From JAFAYN01 sp963733105 (GTDB taxonomy: Bacteria > Gemmatimonadota > Gemmatimonadetes > Longimicrobiales > Longimicrobiaceae): a stretch of 64,000 nucleotides of DNA. Positions within the stretch are counted from its first letter, which is position 1, and every line of letters begins with the position of its first letter. Location of the stretch: assembly GCA_963733105.1 (NCBI GenBank), contig CAVTCB010000006.1:44374-108373 (forward strand). Direction: 5' to 3'. The notes under the pieces were generated by a model. The model saw only the letters and a program-made list of their open reading frames with translations, did not search any database and had not been told where the DNA came from. Of the stretch, positions 26,201 through 35,311 are shown piece by piece. The translations under genes and the position numbers were made by a program.

Positions 26201-29200
26201 TCCACTTCTTCGAGGCCGGGATCGACTCGCTCCTCCTCCTCCAGGCCATCCAGCTCGTGGAGAAGGGGCTCGGCGTACGGGTCTCCCTGGGCGAGCTGCT
26301 GGAGGAGATCACCACGCTGGACGCCCTGGCCGCGTACGTGGACGCCGCGCTCCCGCCGGAAGCCGAGGTGGAGGGCGTGTCGGCCCTCCCCGCGCCGCCC
26401 GCGCTCTACCCGGCCGCGGACGCGGCGGTGGGGGACACGGTGACGCGCGTGGTGGCGCAGCAGCTCCACCTGATGGCGCAGCTCCTCGAGGCGGTGCAGG
26501 GCGGCTCCGCCCCGCAGCTCCCCGTCCTCCCCGCCGCCGCGCCGCCGCCGCCGCCGGCTCCGGCTCCGGCTCCGGCCGTGCCGGCGGTGCCCCGGTCGCC
26601 GCGGGCCGCCTACGAGCCGGAGACCTTCGTGGCCTTCCGCCCCGTGGACACCGAGGGGGCGGGGGGGCTCACCGGGGAGCAGCGGGAATACCTGAACGAC
26701 TTCATGGCCCGCTACGTGGAGCGCACCGCGCGCTCCAAGGCGCACCAGCACCGGTACCACGTCCCCCTCTCCGACGGGCGCGTCACCGCCCGCTTCCGGC
26801 GGATCTGGAAGGAGATCACCTACCCCGTGGTCGGCGACCGCGCCCGGGGCGCCCGGGTGTGGGACGTGGACGGGAACGAGTACGTGGACATCGGGATGGG
26901 CTTCGGGTGCACCCTGTTCGGCCACGCGCCGGACTTCGTGACGCGCGCCATCCAGGACCAGGTGGAGCGGGGGTACGGGCTGGGACCCCAGTCCGCCCTC
27001 GCCGGCCGCGCCGCGGAGCTGGTGTGCGAGATCGGGGGGAACGATCGCGCCGCCTTCTGCAACTCCGGGACGGAGGCGGTGACCGCCGCCATCCGCGCCG
27101 CCCGCACCTTCACCGGGCGCACCAAGGTCGTCTACTTCTCCGGGAGCTACCACGGCTGGGCCGACGTGGTGCAGGGCCGCCTCTTCGAGCGCGGCGGGGA
27201 GCGCGAGATCCGTCCGAGCGCGCCGGGAATCCCCCCGGTCCCCCTGCAGGACGTGGTGATGCTGGAGTACGACGCGCCCGAGTCGCTGGAGATGCTGAAG
27301 GAGCACCTGGGCGACCTGGCCCTGGTGATGGTGGAGCCCGTGCAGAGCCGGCGCCCCGACATCCAGCCGCACGCCTTCCTCCAGGAGCTCCGCAGGATCA
27401 CCCGCGAGGCGGGCGTCCTCCTCCTCTTCGACGAGCTGGTCACCGGCTTCCGCATCCTCCCCGGGGGCGCCCAGGCGTTCTTCGGCGTGGAGGCCGACCT
27501 GGTGACCTACGGCAAGGTGGTCGCGGGGGGGCTCCCCATCGGCGTGGTGGCCGGGCGCGGCGAGGTGATGGACGTGCTGGACGGGGGCGTGTGGCGCTTC
27601 GGCGACGACTCCTACCCCACCGCCCAGCGCACCCTCTTCGGCGGGGCGTTCTTCAAGCACCCCCTCTCCATGGCCGTGACCTGCGCCGTGCTGGAGGAGG
27701 TGCGGCGCCGCGGCACGCCGATGTACGAGGAGCTGAACGAGCGCACCGCGCGCCTGGTGGAGCGGATGAACGCCTTCTTCAAGGAGGGGAGGTACCCGGT
27801 CACGACCGTCCGCTACGGCTCCATGTTCCGGTTCCTCTTCCGGCGCGACGCCCGGTATGCGGACCTGTTCTACCAGCACCTGATCCTCAAGGGGGTGCAC
27901 ACCCTCCCGGAGACCGGGACGTGCTTCCTCTGCGCCGCGCACACCGACGAGGACGTGGACACGATCGTCCGCGCCGTGTGCGAGTCGGTGGACGAGATGC
28001 GGCGCGGCGGGCTCCTCCCCCCCGCTCCCGGGGGACCCGCGCCCGATCCCGCACCGGAGCCCGCCACCGGGGTGCCGGAGGGAAAAGCCCGGGCGCTGCC
28101 GCTGACTGAGGGGCAGCGGCAGCTCTGGATCGAGTCGCAGATGGGGGACGAGGCGTCCCTCGCCTACGTCGAGTCCATCACCCTCCGCCTCCGCGGCGCC
28201 CTGGACTTCCGCGCCCTGGTCCGGGCGGTCCGCGCCCTGGTCGCCCGGCACGACACGCTGCGGACCACCTTCGGCCCGGAGGGGGACGTCCGGATCGTCC
28301 ACCCGGAGATGGAGGTGGACATCCCACTGGCGGACTTCACCTGCGTGGGCGCCGACGCGCGCGAGGCGAAGCTGGACGCCTGGGTGAAGCGCGAGGTGCG
28401 GAGGCCGTTCGACCTGGCGGCCGGGCCCCTGGTCCGCTTCTCCGTCGCCGCGCTCGACCCCGAGCGCCACCTCCTGGTGATCTCGGCCCACCACGCGGTC
28501 CTGGACGGCTGGTCGTTCGGCGTGGTGACCCGGGAGCTGGGCGTCCTGTACGCCGCGGCCCGGGAGCGGCGCCCCGCCGACCTCCCCCCCGTGCCGGCCC
28601 CCCGCGGCCTCCCGCGACCGCAGGAGAGCGAGGGGAGCGAGGGGAGCGACGCGGCGGAGGCGTTCTGGCTGGCGGAGTTCGCCGACGGGGTCCCCGTGCT
28701 GGATCTCCCCACCGACCGGCCCCGGCCGCCGGTGCGGAGCTACCGGGGGGAGCGCCTGCACCGCACCATGGACGGTGCCCTGGTGGGGCGGCTGGCGGCG
28801 GTGAGCCGGCGGCACGGGTTCACCCTGTTCAACACGCTGCTCGCCGCCACCTACGCCTGGCTGGGCCGGCTGAGCGGGCAGGAGGACGTGGTGGTCGGCT
28901 TCCCCTCCGCCGGACAGGCGGCCTCCGCGGAGGCCGCCGGGCTGGTGGGGTACGGGATCAACGTGCTCCCGCTGCGCGGCCGCCCGGAGGCGTCGCTCCC
29001 CTTCGTGGAGCACGCCCGGCGGGTGCGCCGGGGGCTGGCGGGCGCCCTGGAGCACCAGGAGTTCTCCTTCCCCCGGCTGGTGCAGAAGCTCCTCCGCGGC
29101 CGCGACCCCGCCCGGCCGCCCCTGTTCTCGGTGATGCTCAACGTGGACCGGGCGGGCGGCGCGGAGACGCCGCTGGGCGACCTGCGCGCCACGGCGGAGA

Positions 29201-32200
29201 GCAACTTCGGCGGGGGCGCCAAGTTCGACCTGAGCCTCAACCTGATCGAGGGGCCGGGCGAGCTGAGCCTGTACTGCGACTACGCCACCGACCTGTTCGA
29301 CCGGGAGACGGTGGAGGGGTGGCTGGCCGCGCTGGAGCGCCTCCTGGGGAGCATCGCCGAGCGGCCCGAGGCGCCGCTCGGGTCGCTGGACGTGGTCCCC
29401 GCCGCGGAGCTGCGCCGGGTGGTGGAGGTGTGGGGGCGGGGCGGCGACGCCCCGGAGGCGGAGGAGCCCGTCCACGTACGCTTCGAGGGGCACGCCGCCC
29501 GCGCCCCGGACGCGCCGGCGGTGGAGGCTCCGGGCGGGCGGCTCACCTACGCCGAGCTGGACGGCCGCGCCAACCGGCTCGCGCGCCGGCTCCGCGCCCT
29601 GGGCGTCGGGCCCGAGGCGCGCGTGGGGGTGTGCCTGGAGCGGACCCCCGACCTTCCCGTGGCGCTGCTGGGTGTGCTCAAGGCCGGGGGGGCGTACCTC
29701 CCCCTCGACCCCTCCTACCCGGCGGAGCGCCTGGCCTGGATGCTGGAGGACTCCGCCGCCGCCGTCCTGCTGACCTCGGCCGGCCTGCTCGGCCGCCTCC
29801 CGGCGCACGGCGGCGCCACGCTGTGCCTGGACCGCGACTGGCCGGAGGTAGCCCGGGAGGACGCCGGCCCCCTCCCGGGCGGCGTGGACCCCGGGAGCCT
29901 GGCGTACGTGATCTACACCTCCGGCTCCACCGGGCGTCCCAAGGGCGTGGCGGTGCCGCACGGCGGGCTCTCCCGCTACCTGGGGTGGGCCGCGGAGCGG
30001 TACCCCGTGGGCGGGGGGCTGGCGGCCCCGGTGCACAGCTCCGTCGCCTTCGACCTCACGGTGACCAGCCTCCTCCTCCCGCTGGCGAGCGGCGGGGCCG
30101 TGGTGCTCCCGGAGGAGGGGCGCGGCGTGGAGGCGCTGGCGGAGCTGCTGGAGCGGAGCCCCGGCTTCGGGCTGGTCAAGCTGACTCCCGGCCACCTGGC
30201 CCTCCTGCTGGAGCAGGTGGACGCGGGGAGCCTCCAGGGCGCCGCGGGGGTCTGGGTGGTGGGGGGCGAGAGCCTCCGCGCCGACGTGGCGGCCCGGCTC
30301 CTGGAGCGGGCTCCCGGGGCGGTGCTGGTGAACGAGTACGGGCCCACCGAGGCCACCGTGGGGTGCTGCGTCCTCGCCGTGACCGAGCCGCCCGGCCACG
30401 GGGGCGCCGTCCCCATCGGCCGCCCGACGCCGGGGACGCGCCTGTACGTGCTGGACTCGCGGATGCACCCCGTGCCGGCGGGGGTGCCGGGCGAGCTGTA
30501 CGTCGCGGGGGCGCAGGTGGCCCGCGGCTACCTGGGCCTCCCCGGCCTCACCGCCGAGCGCTTCGTCCCCGACCCCTTCGCCCCCTCGCCTGGCGCGCGC
30601 GCGTACCGCACCGGCGACCGGGCGCGGTGGCGGGCAGACGGGACCCTGGAGTTCCTGGGCCGGCTGGACGAGCAGGTCAAGGTGCGCGGCTTCCGCATCG
30701 AGCCTGGCGAGGTGGAGGCGGCGCTCCTGGCGCACCCCGGGGTCTCCGACGCCGTGGTGGCGGCGCGGGAGGAGGAGTCGGGGGAGCGGCGGCTCGTGGC
30801 CTACCTCACGGCCGCGGGCGGGGCCCCGTCCCCGGCGGAGCTGCGCCGGCACCTGCTGGCGAGCCTCCCGGAGCACATGGTGCCGGGGGCCTACGTGGTG
30901 ATGGAGGCGCTCCCGCTCACCCCCAACGGCAAGACCGACCGCCGCGCCCTCCCCGCGCCGTCCGCGGAGGTCGGGGTGGAGGCCGAGGCGGTCCCGCGCA
31001 CGCCGACGGAGGAGGTCGTCGCGGGGATCTGGGCGCGCGTCCTGGGGGTGGACCGGGTGGGCCCGGAGGAGGACTTCTTCGAGCTGGGGGGGCACTCGCT
31101 CCTCGCCATCCGGGCGGTCGCCCGCGTCCGCGAGGCGCTGGGGGTGGACCTCCCTCTCCGCACCCTCTTCGGCGCCTCCACCGTGGCGGAGGTGGCGGAG
31201 CGCGTGGACGCGCTCCTGCGGGCGGGGAGCGGCGCGGAGGCGCCCCCCCTCGCCCGGGCGCCGCGGGACCGGCCGCTTCCGCTCTCCTTCGCGCAGCAGC
31301 GGCTCTGGTTCATCGACCAGCTCCAGCCCGGGAGCCCCGCCTACAACCTCCCCACGGCGCTCCGGCTGCGGGGCGCGCTGGACGCCGGCGTGCTGGAAGC
31401 CGCCTTCGCGGAGGTGGTGCGGCGCCACGAGGTGCTGCGGACCGTCTTCCGCCTCACTGCCGACGGCCGGCCGGTGCAGGTGGTCGGGCCCGCGCGCGGC
31501 GCGGCGCTCCTCCGCGTGGAGCTGTCGGGGCTCGCGGAGGAGGAGCGGGAGCGCGAGGTGGGGAGGCTGGCCCGGGAGGACGCCATGCGCCCCTTCGACC
31601 TGGGGCGCGGGCCGCTCCTGCGGAGCACCCTGGCCCGGCTGGGGGAGGAGGAGCACGTCCTCTTCTTCACCCTGCACCACGTGGTCAGCGACGACTGGTC
31701 CATGGAGGTGCTGGTGCGGGAGGTGTCCACCCTGTACGACGCCTTCCGGGAGGGGCGCCCCTCCCCCTTCCCGCCGCTCCCCGTGCAGTACGCCGACTAC
31801 GCGGCGTGGCAGCGGGAGTGGCTCTCGGGGCGTGCGCTGGAGCGGCAGCTGGAGTGGTGGAAGCGCCACCTGGCCGGCGCGCCGCCGCTCCTCGACCTCC
31901 CCACCGACCGCCCCCGCTCGTCCGCGCGGAGCGCCCGCGGGGCGGTGTGCGGCTTCGAGCTCCCGGAGGAGCCGGCCGCCGCGCTGCGCCGGGTGGCGCG
32001 GGAGGAGAGGGCCACCCCCTTCATGGCCGTGCTCGCCGCCCTCGCGGTCGTCCTGTCCCGGCACGCCGGACAGGAGGACGTGGTGGTGGGCACCCCGGTC
32101 GCGGGGCGCACCCGGACCGAGGTGGAGGGGCTGATCGGCTTCTTCGTCAACACCCTCGCCCTGCGCACCGACCTTTCCGGCGACCCCTCGTTCCGCGAGC

Positions 32201-35200
32201 TGCTCGGGCGGGTGCGGGAGGCCACGCTGGGTGCCTTCGAGCACCAGGACCTCCCCTTCGAGAAGCTGGTGGAGGAGCTGGAGGTGGAGCGCTCCGCGGA
32301 CCACTCGCCCCTGTTCCAGGCCATGCTGGCGCTCCAGCGCCGCGAGGGGAGCCACCCCCACCTGGGCGGGGTGCGGGTGGACCGCCTGGCCGCGTCGGGC
32401 GAGCCGGCCGCCCGGTTCGACCTGACGCTGAACCTGGTGGAGGACGGGGAGCGGATCTTCGGCGGGGCCGTCTACCGGGCCGACCTGTGGGACGCGGCCA
32501 CCATGGAGCGGCTGCTGGGGCACCTCGGCCACGTGCTCGCCGCCGCGGCGCGCGACCCCGGGGGGCGCCTCTCCGGGGTGCGGCTCCTGGGGTCCGCGGA
32601 GGAGGCGCAGGTGCTGACCGCGTGGAGCCGGTCCGGGGAGGCGGCCCCGGGGGAGCCGGTTCACGTCCTGATCGGCAGGCGCGCGGCCGCCGCGCCGGGC
32701 GCGGTCGCCGTGGCGGGGGAGGGGTGCTCCCTCACCTACGGCGAGCTGGAGGACCGGGCCGGCCGGCTCGCCTCCCGCCTGCGGCGGACGGGCGCGGGCC
32801 CCGAGGTCCGGGTGGGGATCTGCCTGGAGCCGGGGGTGGAGATGGTCGTGGCCGTCCTGGGAGTGCTCCGGGCGGGCGCGGCCTACGTCCCCGTGGATCC
32901 CGCCTATCCGCGGGAGCGGATCGCATTCGTCCTGTCCGACTCGGCGGTCCCGGTGCTCCTCACCCACTCCTCCCTCGCCGCGGACCTCCCGGCGGGGGGA
33001 GCCGCGGTGGTCCTGCTGGACGCGGAGGACGACGGGGACGGGGACGCCGGTCCCGCCCCGCACGCGCTCGATGCGGCGGCCGCCGGCGACGAGCTGGCGT
33101 ACGTCATCTACACCTCGGGCTCCACCGGCACCCCCAAGGGCGTGCAGGTGAGCCACCGCAACCTGGCCGCCTCCACGGCGGCGCGCCTGGCGCGCTACCC
33201 GGAGCCGGTGCGCGGCTTCCTGCTCACCTCCTCCTTCGCCTTCGACAGCTCGGTGGCGGGGATCTTCTGGACGCTCTGCCGCGGGGGCACCCTCCACGTC
33301 CCCGGCCGCGAGGCGCAGCGCGACCCGCTCCGCCTGGTGGAGCTGGCCCGGGACGCGGACGTGTCGCACCTGGTCTGCGTGCCGTCGCTCTACGCCGCGC
33401 TGCTGGAGGTGGCGGAGGAGCGGGGGGGCTTCGCTCCCGACGCGGTGGTGGTGGCGGGGGAGGAGTGCCCCCGCGAGCTGGCGGAGCGCCACGCCCGGCT
33501 CCTCCCGGACACGGCGCTGCTCAACGAGTACGGGCCGACGGAGGCGACGGTCTGGTGCACGGTGCACGAGTGGCGGGGCGGGGAGCCCGGCCCCCGCGTG
33601 CCCATCGGCCGGCCGGTCCCCGGTGCCCGGGTGTACGTGCTGGACGCCTCGGGCGATCCGGCCCCGGCGGGGGTCGCCGGGGAGCTGTACGTGGGGGGAG
33701 CGGGGTGGCGCGCGGCTACCTGGACCGGCCGGAGCTCACCGCCGAGCGGTTCGTCCCCGACCCGTTCCCGGCGGAGCCCGGCGCGCGGCTGTACCGCACG
33801 GGCGACCGCGTCCGCTGGCTGCCCGGACGGCGAGCTGGACTTCCTGGGCCGCGTGGACCAGCAGGTCAAGATCCGCGGCTTCCGCATCGAGCCGGGCGAG
33901 GTGGAGGCGGCGCTCGCGGCACTCCCGGAGGTGGCGCAGGCGGCCGTGGTCCCCCGGAAGGACGGCTCCGGCGAGCGGCGCCTGGTGGCCTACGCGGTCC
34001 CCGCCGCGGGGAGCGCCCCCACGCCGGACGGGCTCCGCGCGGCGCTCCGGGAGCGGCTCCCCGCGTACATGGTGCCCTCGGCGGTGGTGGTGCTGGATAC
34101 CCTCCCGCTCACCCCCAACGGCAAGGTGGACCGCGCCCTCCTCCCCGCCCCCGCGCCCGTCCCGGCCGGCCGGGTGCCTCCCGCCACCCCGGCGGAGCGG
34201 GCGCTGGCGGAGGTGTGGGAGGAGGTGCTGGGCGTCTCCCCGGTGGGGGCGGAGGACGACTTCTTCGCCCTCGGGGGGCACTCCATGCTGGCGGTGCGCC
34301 TGGTCACGCGCCTGCGCAGGCGGTTCGGGGTGGACCTCCCCATCTCCGCCCTGTTCGAGCACCCCACGGTGCGCAGCCTGGCCCCGCGGGTGAGCGCGGA
34401 CACGCCGGAGGAGGCGTGGTCGCCGCTGGTGGCGATCCAGCCGCGGGGGGACCGGGTCCCCATCTTCCTGGTGCACCCCATCGGGGGGCAGGTGTTCTGC
34501 TACAACGAGCTGGCCCGGCACCTGGGGCCGGAGCAGCCGCTCTACGGCCTCCAGGCCCGCGACCTCCTGCGCGCGGCGGAGGAGAGCCAGAGCATCGAGG
34601 AGATGGCGGCGGAGTACCTGGAGGCGATCCGGAGGGTGTGGCCGCAGGGCCCCTACCTGCTCGGCGGCTGGTCGTACGGCGGCTACATCGCCTTCGAGAT
34701 GGCCCAGCAGCTCGTCCGCGCGGGGGAGCCGGTGCCGGTGCTCGCCATCCTGGACACGGCCTCCCCGGAGCGGGGGCGGGAGATCGCCGAGGTGGAGGAG
34801 GCGGTGACGCTGGCCCACCTGGCGTTCGAGGAAGCCCTCAAGTCGGGGAAGGAGATCTCGCTCACGGCGGACGAGCTGCGCCCCCTGGGCCCGGACGAGC
34901 GCATCGAGCGGGTGCTGGAGGTGCTCAACGGGGTGGGGGTGCTCCCGGCGGACGTGGACGCGCCGCTGCTGCGCCGCATCATGGACGGCACCAACGCCCG
35001 GTCGCAGGCGGTGGCCCGCTACCGGCCGGAGGTGTACCCGGGGCGGATCGAGCTCTTCCAGCCCAGCGAGTTCAACGCGAGCGAGGACTCGCTCACGGTC
35101 TGGAACCAGGGCTCGTCGCTGGGCTGGCGGGCCTACTCGTCCGAGCCCCTGACGCTGCACGTGGTGCCCGGGTACCACGTGACCATGACGCGGGAGCCGC

Positions 35201-35268
35201 ACGTGGCGGCCCTGGCGAGGCTCCTCCGCTCCGCCGTCGACGCCAGCCTGCCTCCGCACGCTGCCTGA
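23272..35268 (+). CDS. Hybrid PKS-NRPS, KS-AT-ACP-AMT-C-A(Asn)-PCP-C-A-PCP-TE, chain-terminating subunit
   Basis: About 4,000 codons. The start is ATG 23272; GTG 23260 is in frame as an alternative. Domains by approximate residue: ketosynthase 10-440 (TACSSS Cys, ETHGTGT and NVGHLD His); acyltransferase 525-895 (GHSLGEY, HAFH pointing to malonyl-CoA); ACP 950-1025 (GIDSLLLLQ); a proline-rich linker; class-III PLP aminotransferase 1140-1580 (catalytic Lys in VTYGKVVAGG, bases 27514-27516); C; A with code D-L-T-K-V-G-E-V-G, the asparagine signature; PCP; C; A with D-S-A-V-V-A-E-V-W (unassigned); PCP; thioesterase 3720-3990 (GWSYGG). There is no KR, DH or MT, so the beta-keto thioester should be converted straight to a beta-amine, as in iturin/mycosubtilin and microcystin synthases. 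A compensating pair of single-base breaks (loss near 33,704, gain near 33,825) garbles ~40 residues in the last A domain; frame 0 restores GVARGYLDRPELTAERF there. Confidence 0.93.
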   Translation: MTKHDMDAGGWTGLEIAIVGMAGAFPGAASVDDFWRNLREGVESISSFTREELLEAGVRPAFLDDPGYVRLRGVLEDADRFDAAFFDLTPRDAEVLNPQHRVFLERAWEALENAGYAPGRVDRPVGVFAGESSNAYVLNLLSSDLPRLVGSQRINFGNEKDFLASGVSYRLNLRGPSVAVQTACSSSLVAVHLASQSLINGECDLALAGGVAVTVPVRQGYMYTPDGISSPDGHCRAFDAQSRGSVAGSGVGVVVLKRLEDALAEGDTVHAVIRGSAINNDGSEKVGYSAPGVNGQARVISEALAIAGVDPSTVRYVETHGTGTPLGDTIELRALNQVFRGSGDGEPSCAIGSAKTNVGHLDAASGVTGLIKATLSLRHGEIPPSLNFESPHPEMAEGPLFVNTELRPWERDGAPRRAGVSSFGIGGTNAHVVLEEAPERASSGPSRPFQLLLLSARTATALERAADNLARYLEGSPAPLADVAFTLRTGRAPMEHRLAVACADAAEGAARLREAAARSAAPVPRSARPVAFLFPGLGMHHVDMARGLYDSEPAFREAVDECCEQLRPLLGADLREVMYSAEGGGAQGGWDLRALLGRGGDEGEGASGALMETRFAQPAVFVTEYALARLWTGWGVRPRALLGHSLGEYVAATVAGVFRLPDALRLVALRAGLVDALPPGAMLAVSLAEDELRALLPPELDVAAVNTPQGCVVAGAEAAVEAFESRLASAGTVSRRLPTRHAFHSRHVAPAAARLEALVAGFELRAPEVPFVSNVTGSWITPEEAVSPAYWARHLCATVRFSDGLAALGEEPGAVLLEVGPGQGLGAWALQHPAAAAPESRAVLFSLRHPQNRVPDERFLLETLGRLWAEGVEVDWAAFGGDERRHRVPLPTYPFERERYWVEPPRRGEAVAASVPEIREGIHENHERGPEEMEDTTTGAAEASTAASPRAGAVLGRLKRMAAELTGMPEERIATDVHFFEAGIDSLLLLQAIQLVEKGLGVRVSLGELLEEITTLDALAAYVDAALPPEAEVEGVSALPAPPALYPAADAAVGDTVTRVVAQQLHLMAQLLEAVQGGSAPQLPVLPAAAPPPPPAPAPAPAVPAVPRSPRAAYEPETFVAFRPVDTEGAGGLTGEQREYLNDFMARYVERTARSKAHQHRYHVPLSDGRVTARFRRIWKEITYPVVGDRARGARVWDVDGNEYVDIGMGFGCTLFGHAPDFVTRAIQDQVERGYGLGPQSALAGRAAELVCEIGGNDRAAFCNSGTEAVTAAIRAARTFTGRTKVVYFSGSYHGWADVVQGRLFERGGEREIRPSAPGIPPVPLQDVVMLEYDAPESLEMLKEHLGDLALVMVEPVQSRRPDIQPHAFLQELRRITREAGVLLLFDELVTGFRILPGGAQAFFGVEADLVTYGKVVAGGLPIGVVAGRGEVMDVLDGGVWRFGDDSYPTAQRTLFGGAFFKHPLSMAVTCAVLEEVRRRGTPMYEELNERTARLVERMNAFFKEGRYPVTTVRYGSMFRFLFRRDARYADLFYQHLILKGVHTLPETGTCFLCAAHTDEDVDTIVRAVCESVDEMRRGGLLPPAPGGPAPDPAPEPATGVPEGKARALPLTEGQRQLWIESQMGDEASLAYVESITLRLRGALDFRALVRAVRALVARHDTLRTTFGPEGDVRIVHPEMEVDIPLADFTCVGADAREAKLDAWVKREVRRPFDLAAGPLVRFSVAALDPERHLLVISAHHAVLDGWSFGVVTRELGVLYAAARERRPADLPPVPAPRGLPRPQESEGSEGSDAAEAFWLAEFADGVPVLDLPTDRPRPPVRSYRGERLHRTMDGALVGRLAAVSRRHGFTLFNTLLAATYAWLGRLSGQEDVVVGFPSAGQAASAEAAGLVGYGINVLPLRGRPEASLPFVEHARRVRRGLAGALEHQEFSFPRLVQKLLRGRDPARPPLFSVMLNVDRAGGAETPLGDLRATAESNFGGGAKFDLSLNLIEGPGELSLYCDYATDLFDRETVEGWLAALERLLGSIAERPEAPLGSLDVVPAAELRRVVEVWGRGGDAPEAEEPVHVRFEGHAARAPDAPAVEAPGGRLTYAELDGRANRLARRLRALGVGPEARVGVCLERTPDLPVALLGVLKAGGAYLPLDPSYPAERLAWMLEDSAAAVLLTSAGLLGRLPAHGGATLCLDRDWPEVAREDAGPLPGGVDPGSLAYVIYTSGSTGRPKGVAVPHGGLSRYLGWAAERYPVGGGLAAPVHSSVAFDLTVTSLLLPLASGGAVVLPEEGRGVEALAELLERSPGFGLVKLTPGHLALLLEQVDAGSLQGAAGVWVVGGESLRADVAARLLERAPGAVLVNEYGPTEATVGCCVLAVTEPPGHGGAVPIGRPTPGTRLYVLDSRMHPVPAGVPGELYVAGAQVARGYLGLPGLTAERFVPDPFAPSPGARAYRTGDRARWRADGTLEFLGRLDEQVKVRGFRIEPGEVEAALLAHPGVSDAVVAAREEESGERRLVAYLTAAGGAPSPAELRRHLLASLPEHMVPGAYVVMEALPLTPNGKTDRRALPAPSAEVGVEAEAVPRTPTEEVVAGIWARVLGVDRVGPEEDFFELGGHSLLAIRAVARVREALGVDLPLRTLFGASTVAEVAERVDALLRAGSGAEAPPLARAPRDRPLPLSFAQQRLWFIDQLQPGSPAYNLPTALRLRGALDAGVLEAAFAEVVRRHEVLRTVFRLTADGRPVQVVGPARGAALLRVELSGLAEEEREREVGRLAREDAMRPFDLGRGPLLRSTLARLGEEEHVLFFTLHHVVSDDWSMEVLVREVSTLYDAFREGRPSPFPPLPVQYADYAAWQREWLSGRALERQLEWWKRHLAGAPPLLDLPTDRPRSSARSARGAVCGFELPEEPAAALRRVAREERATPFMAVLAALAVVLSRHAGQEDVVVGTPVAGRTRTEVEGLIGFFVNTLALRTDLSGDPSFRELLGRVREATLGAFEHQDLPFEKLVEELEVERSADHSPLFQAMLALQRREGSHPHLGGVRVDRLAASGEPAARFDLTLNLVEDGERIFGGAVYRADLWDAATMERLLGHLGHVLAAAARDPGGRLSGVRLLGSAEEAQVLTAWSRSGEAAPGEPVHVLIGRRAAAAPGAVAVAGEGCSLTYGELEDRAGRLASRLRRTGAGPEVRVGICLEPGVEMVVAVLGVLRAGAAYVPVDPAYPRERIAFVLSDSAVPVLLTHSSLAADLPAGGAAVVLLDAEDDGDGDAGPAPHALDAAAAGDELAYVIYTSGSTGTPKGVQVSHRNLAASTAARLARYPEPVRGFLLTSSFAFDSSVAGIFWTLCRGGTLHVPGREAQRDPLRLVELARDADVSHLVCVPSLYAALLEVAEERGGFAPDAVVVAGEECPRELAERHARLLPDTALLNEYGPTEATVWCTVHEWRGGEPGPRVPIGRPVPGARVYVLDASGDPAPAGVAGELYVGGAGWRAATWTGRSSPPSGSSPTRSRRSPARGCTARATASAGCPDGELDFLGRVDQQVKIRGFRIEPGEVEAALAALPEVAQAAVVPRKDGSGERRLVAYAVPAAGSAPTPDGLRAALRERLPAYMVPSAVVVLDTLPLTPNGKVDRALLPAPAPVPAGRVPPATPAERALAEVWEEVLGVSPVGAEDDFFALGGHSMLAVRLVTRLRRRFGVDLPISALFEHPTVRSLAPRVSADTPEEAWSPLVAIQPRGDRVPIFLVHPIGGQVFCYNELARHLGPEQPLYGLQARDLLRAAEESQSIEEMAAEYLEAIRRVWPQGPYLLGGWSYGGYIAFEMAQQLVRAGEPVPVLAILDTASPERGREIAEVEEAVTLAHLAFEEALKSGKEISLTADELRPLGPDERIERVLEVLNGVGVLPADVDAPLLRRIMDGTNARSQAVARYRPEVYPGRIELFQPSEFNASEDSLTVWNQGSSLGWRAYSSEPLTLHVVPGYHVTMTREPHVAALARLLRSAVDASLPPHAA

Positions 35269-35289
35269 CGGCGTTCTCCCGCGGCGATG

Positions 35290-35311
35290 CCGGTCCGGGT
35301 CAGCGGACCGG
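35290..35311. terminator. Inverted repeat between convergent genes
   Basis: A perfect 8-bp stem (CCGGTCCG / CGGACCGG) with a 6-nt loop lies 21 nt after the synthetase stop and overlaps the stop codon of the convergent gene. There is no T tract. It is probably a shared hairpin terminator for both strands; this rests on position and symmetry only. Confidence 0.45.
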
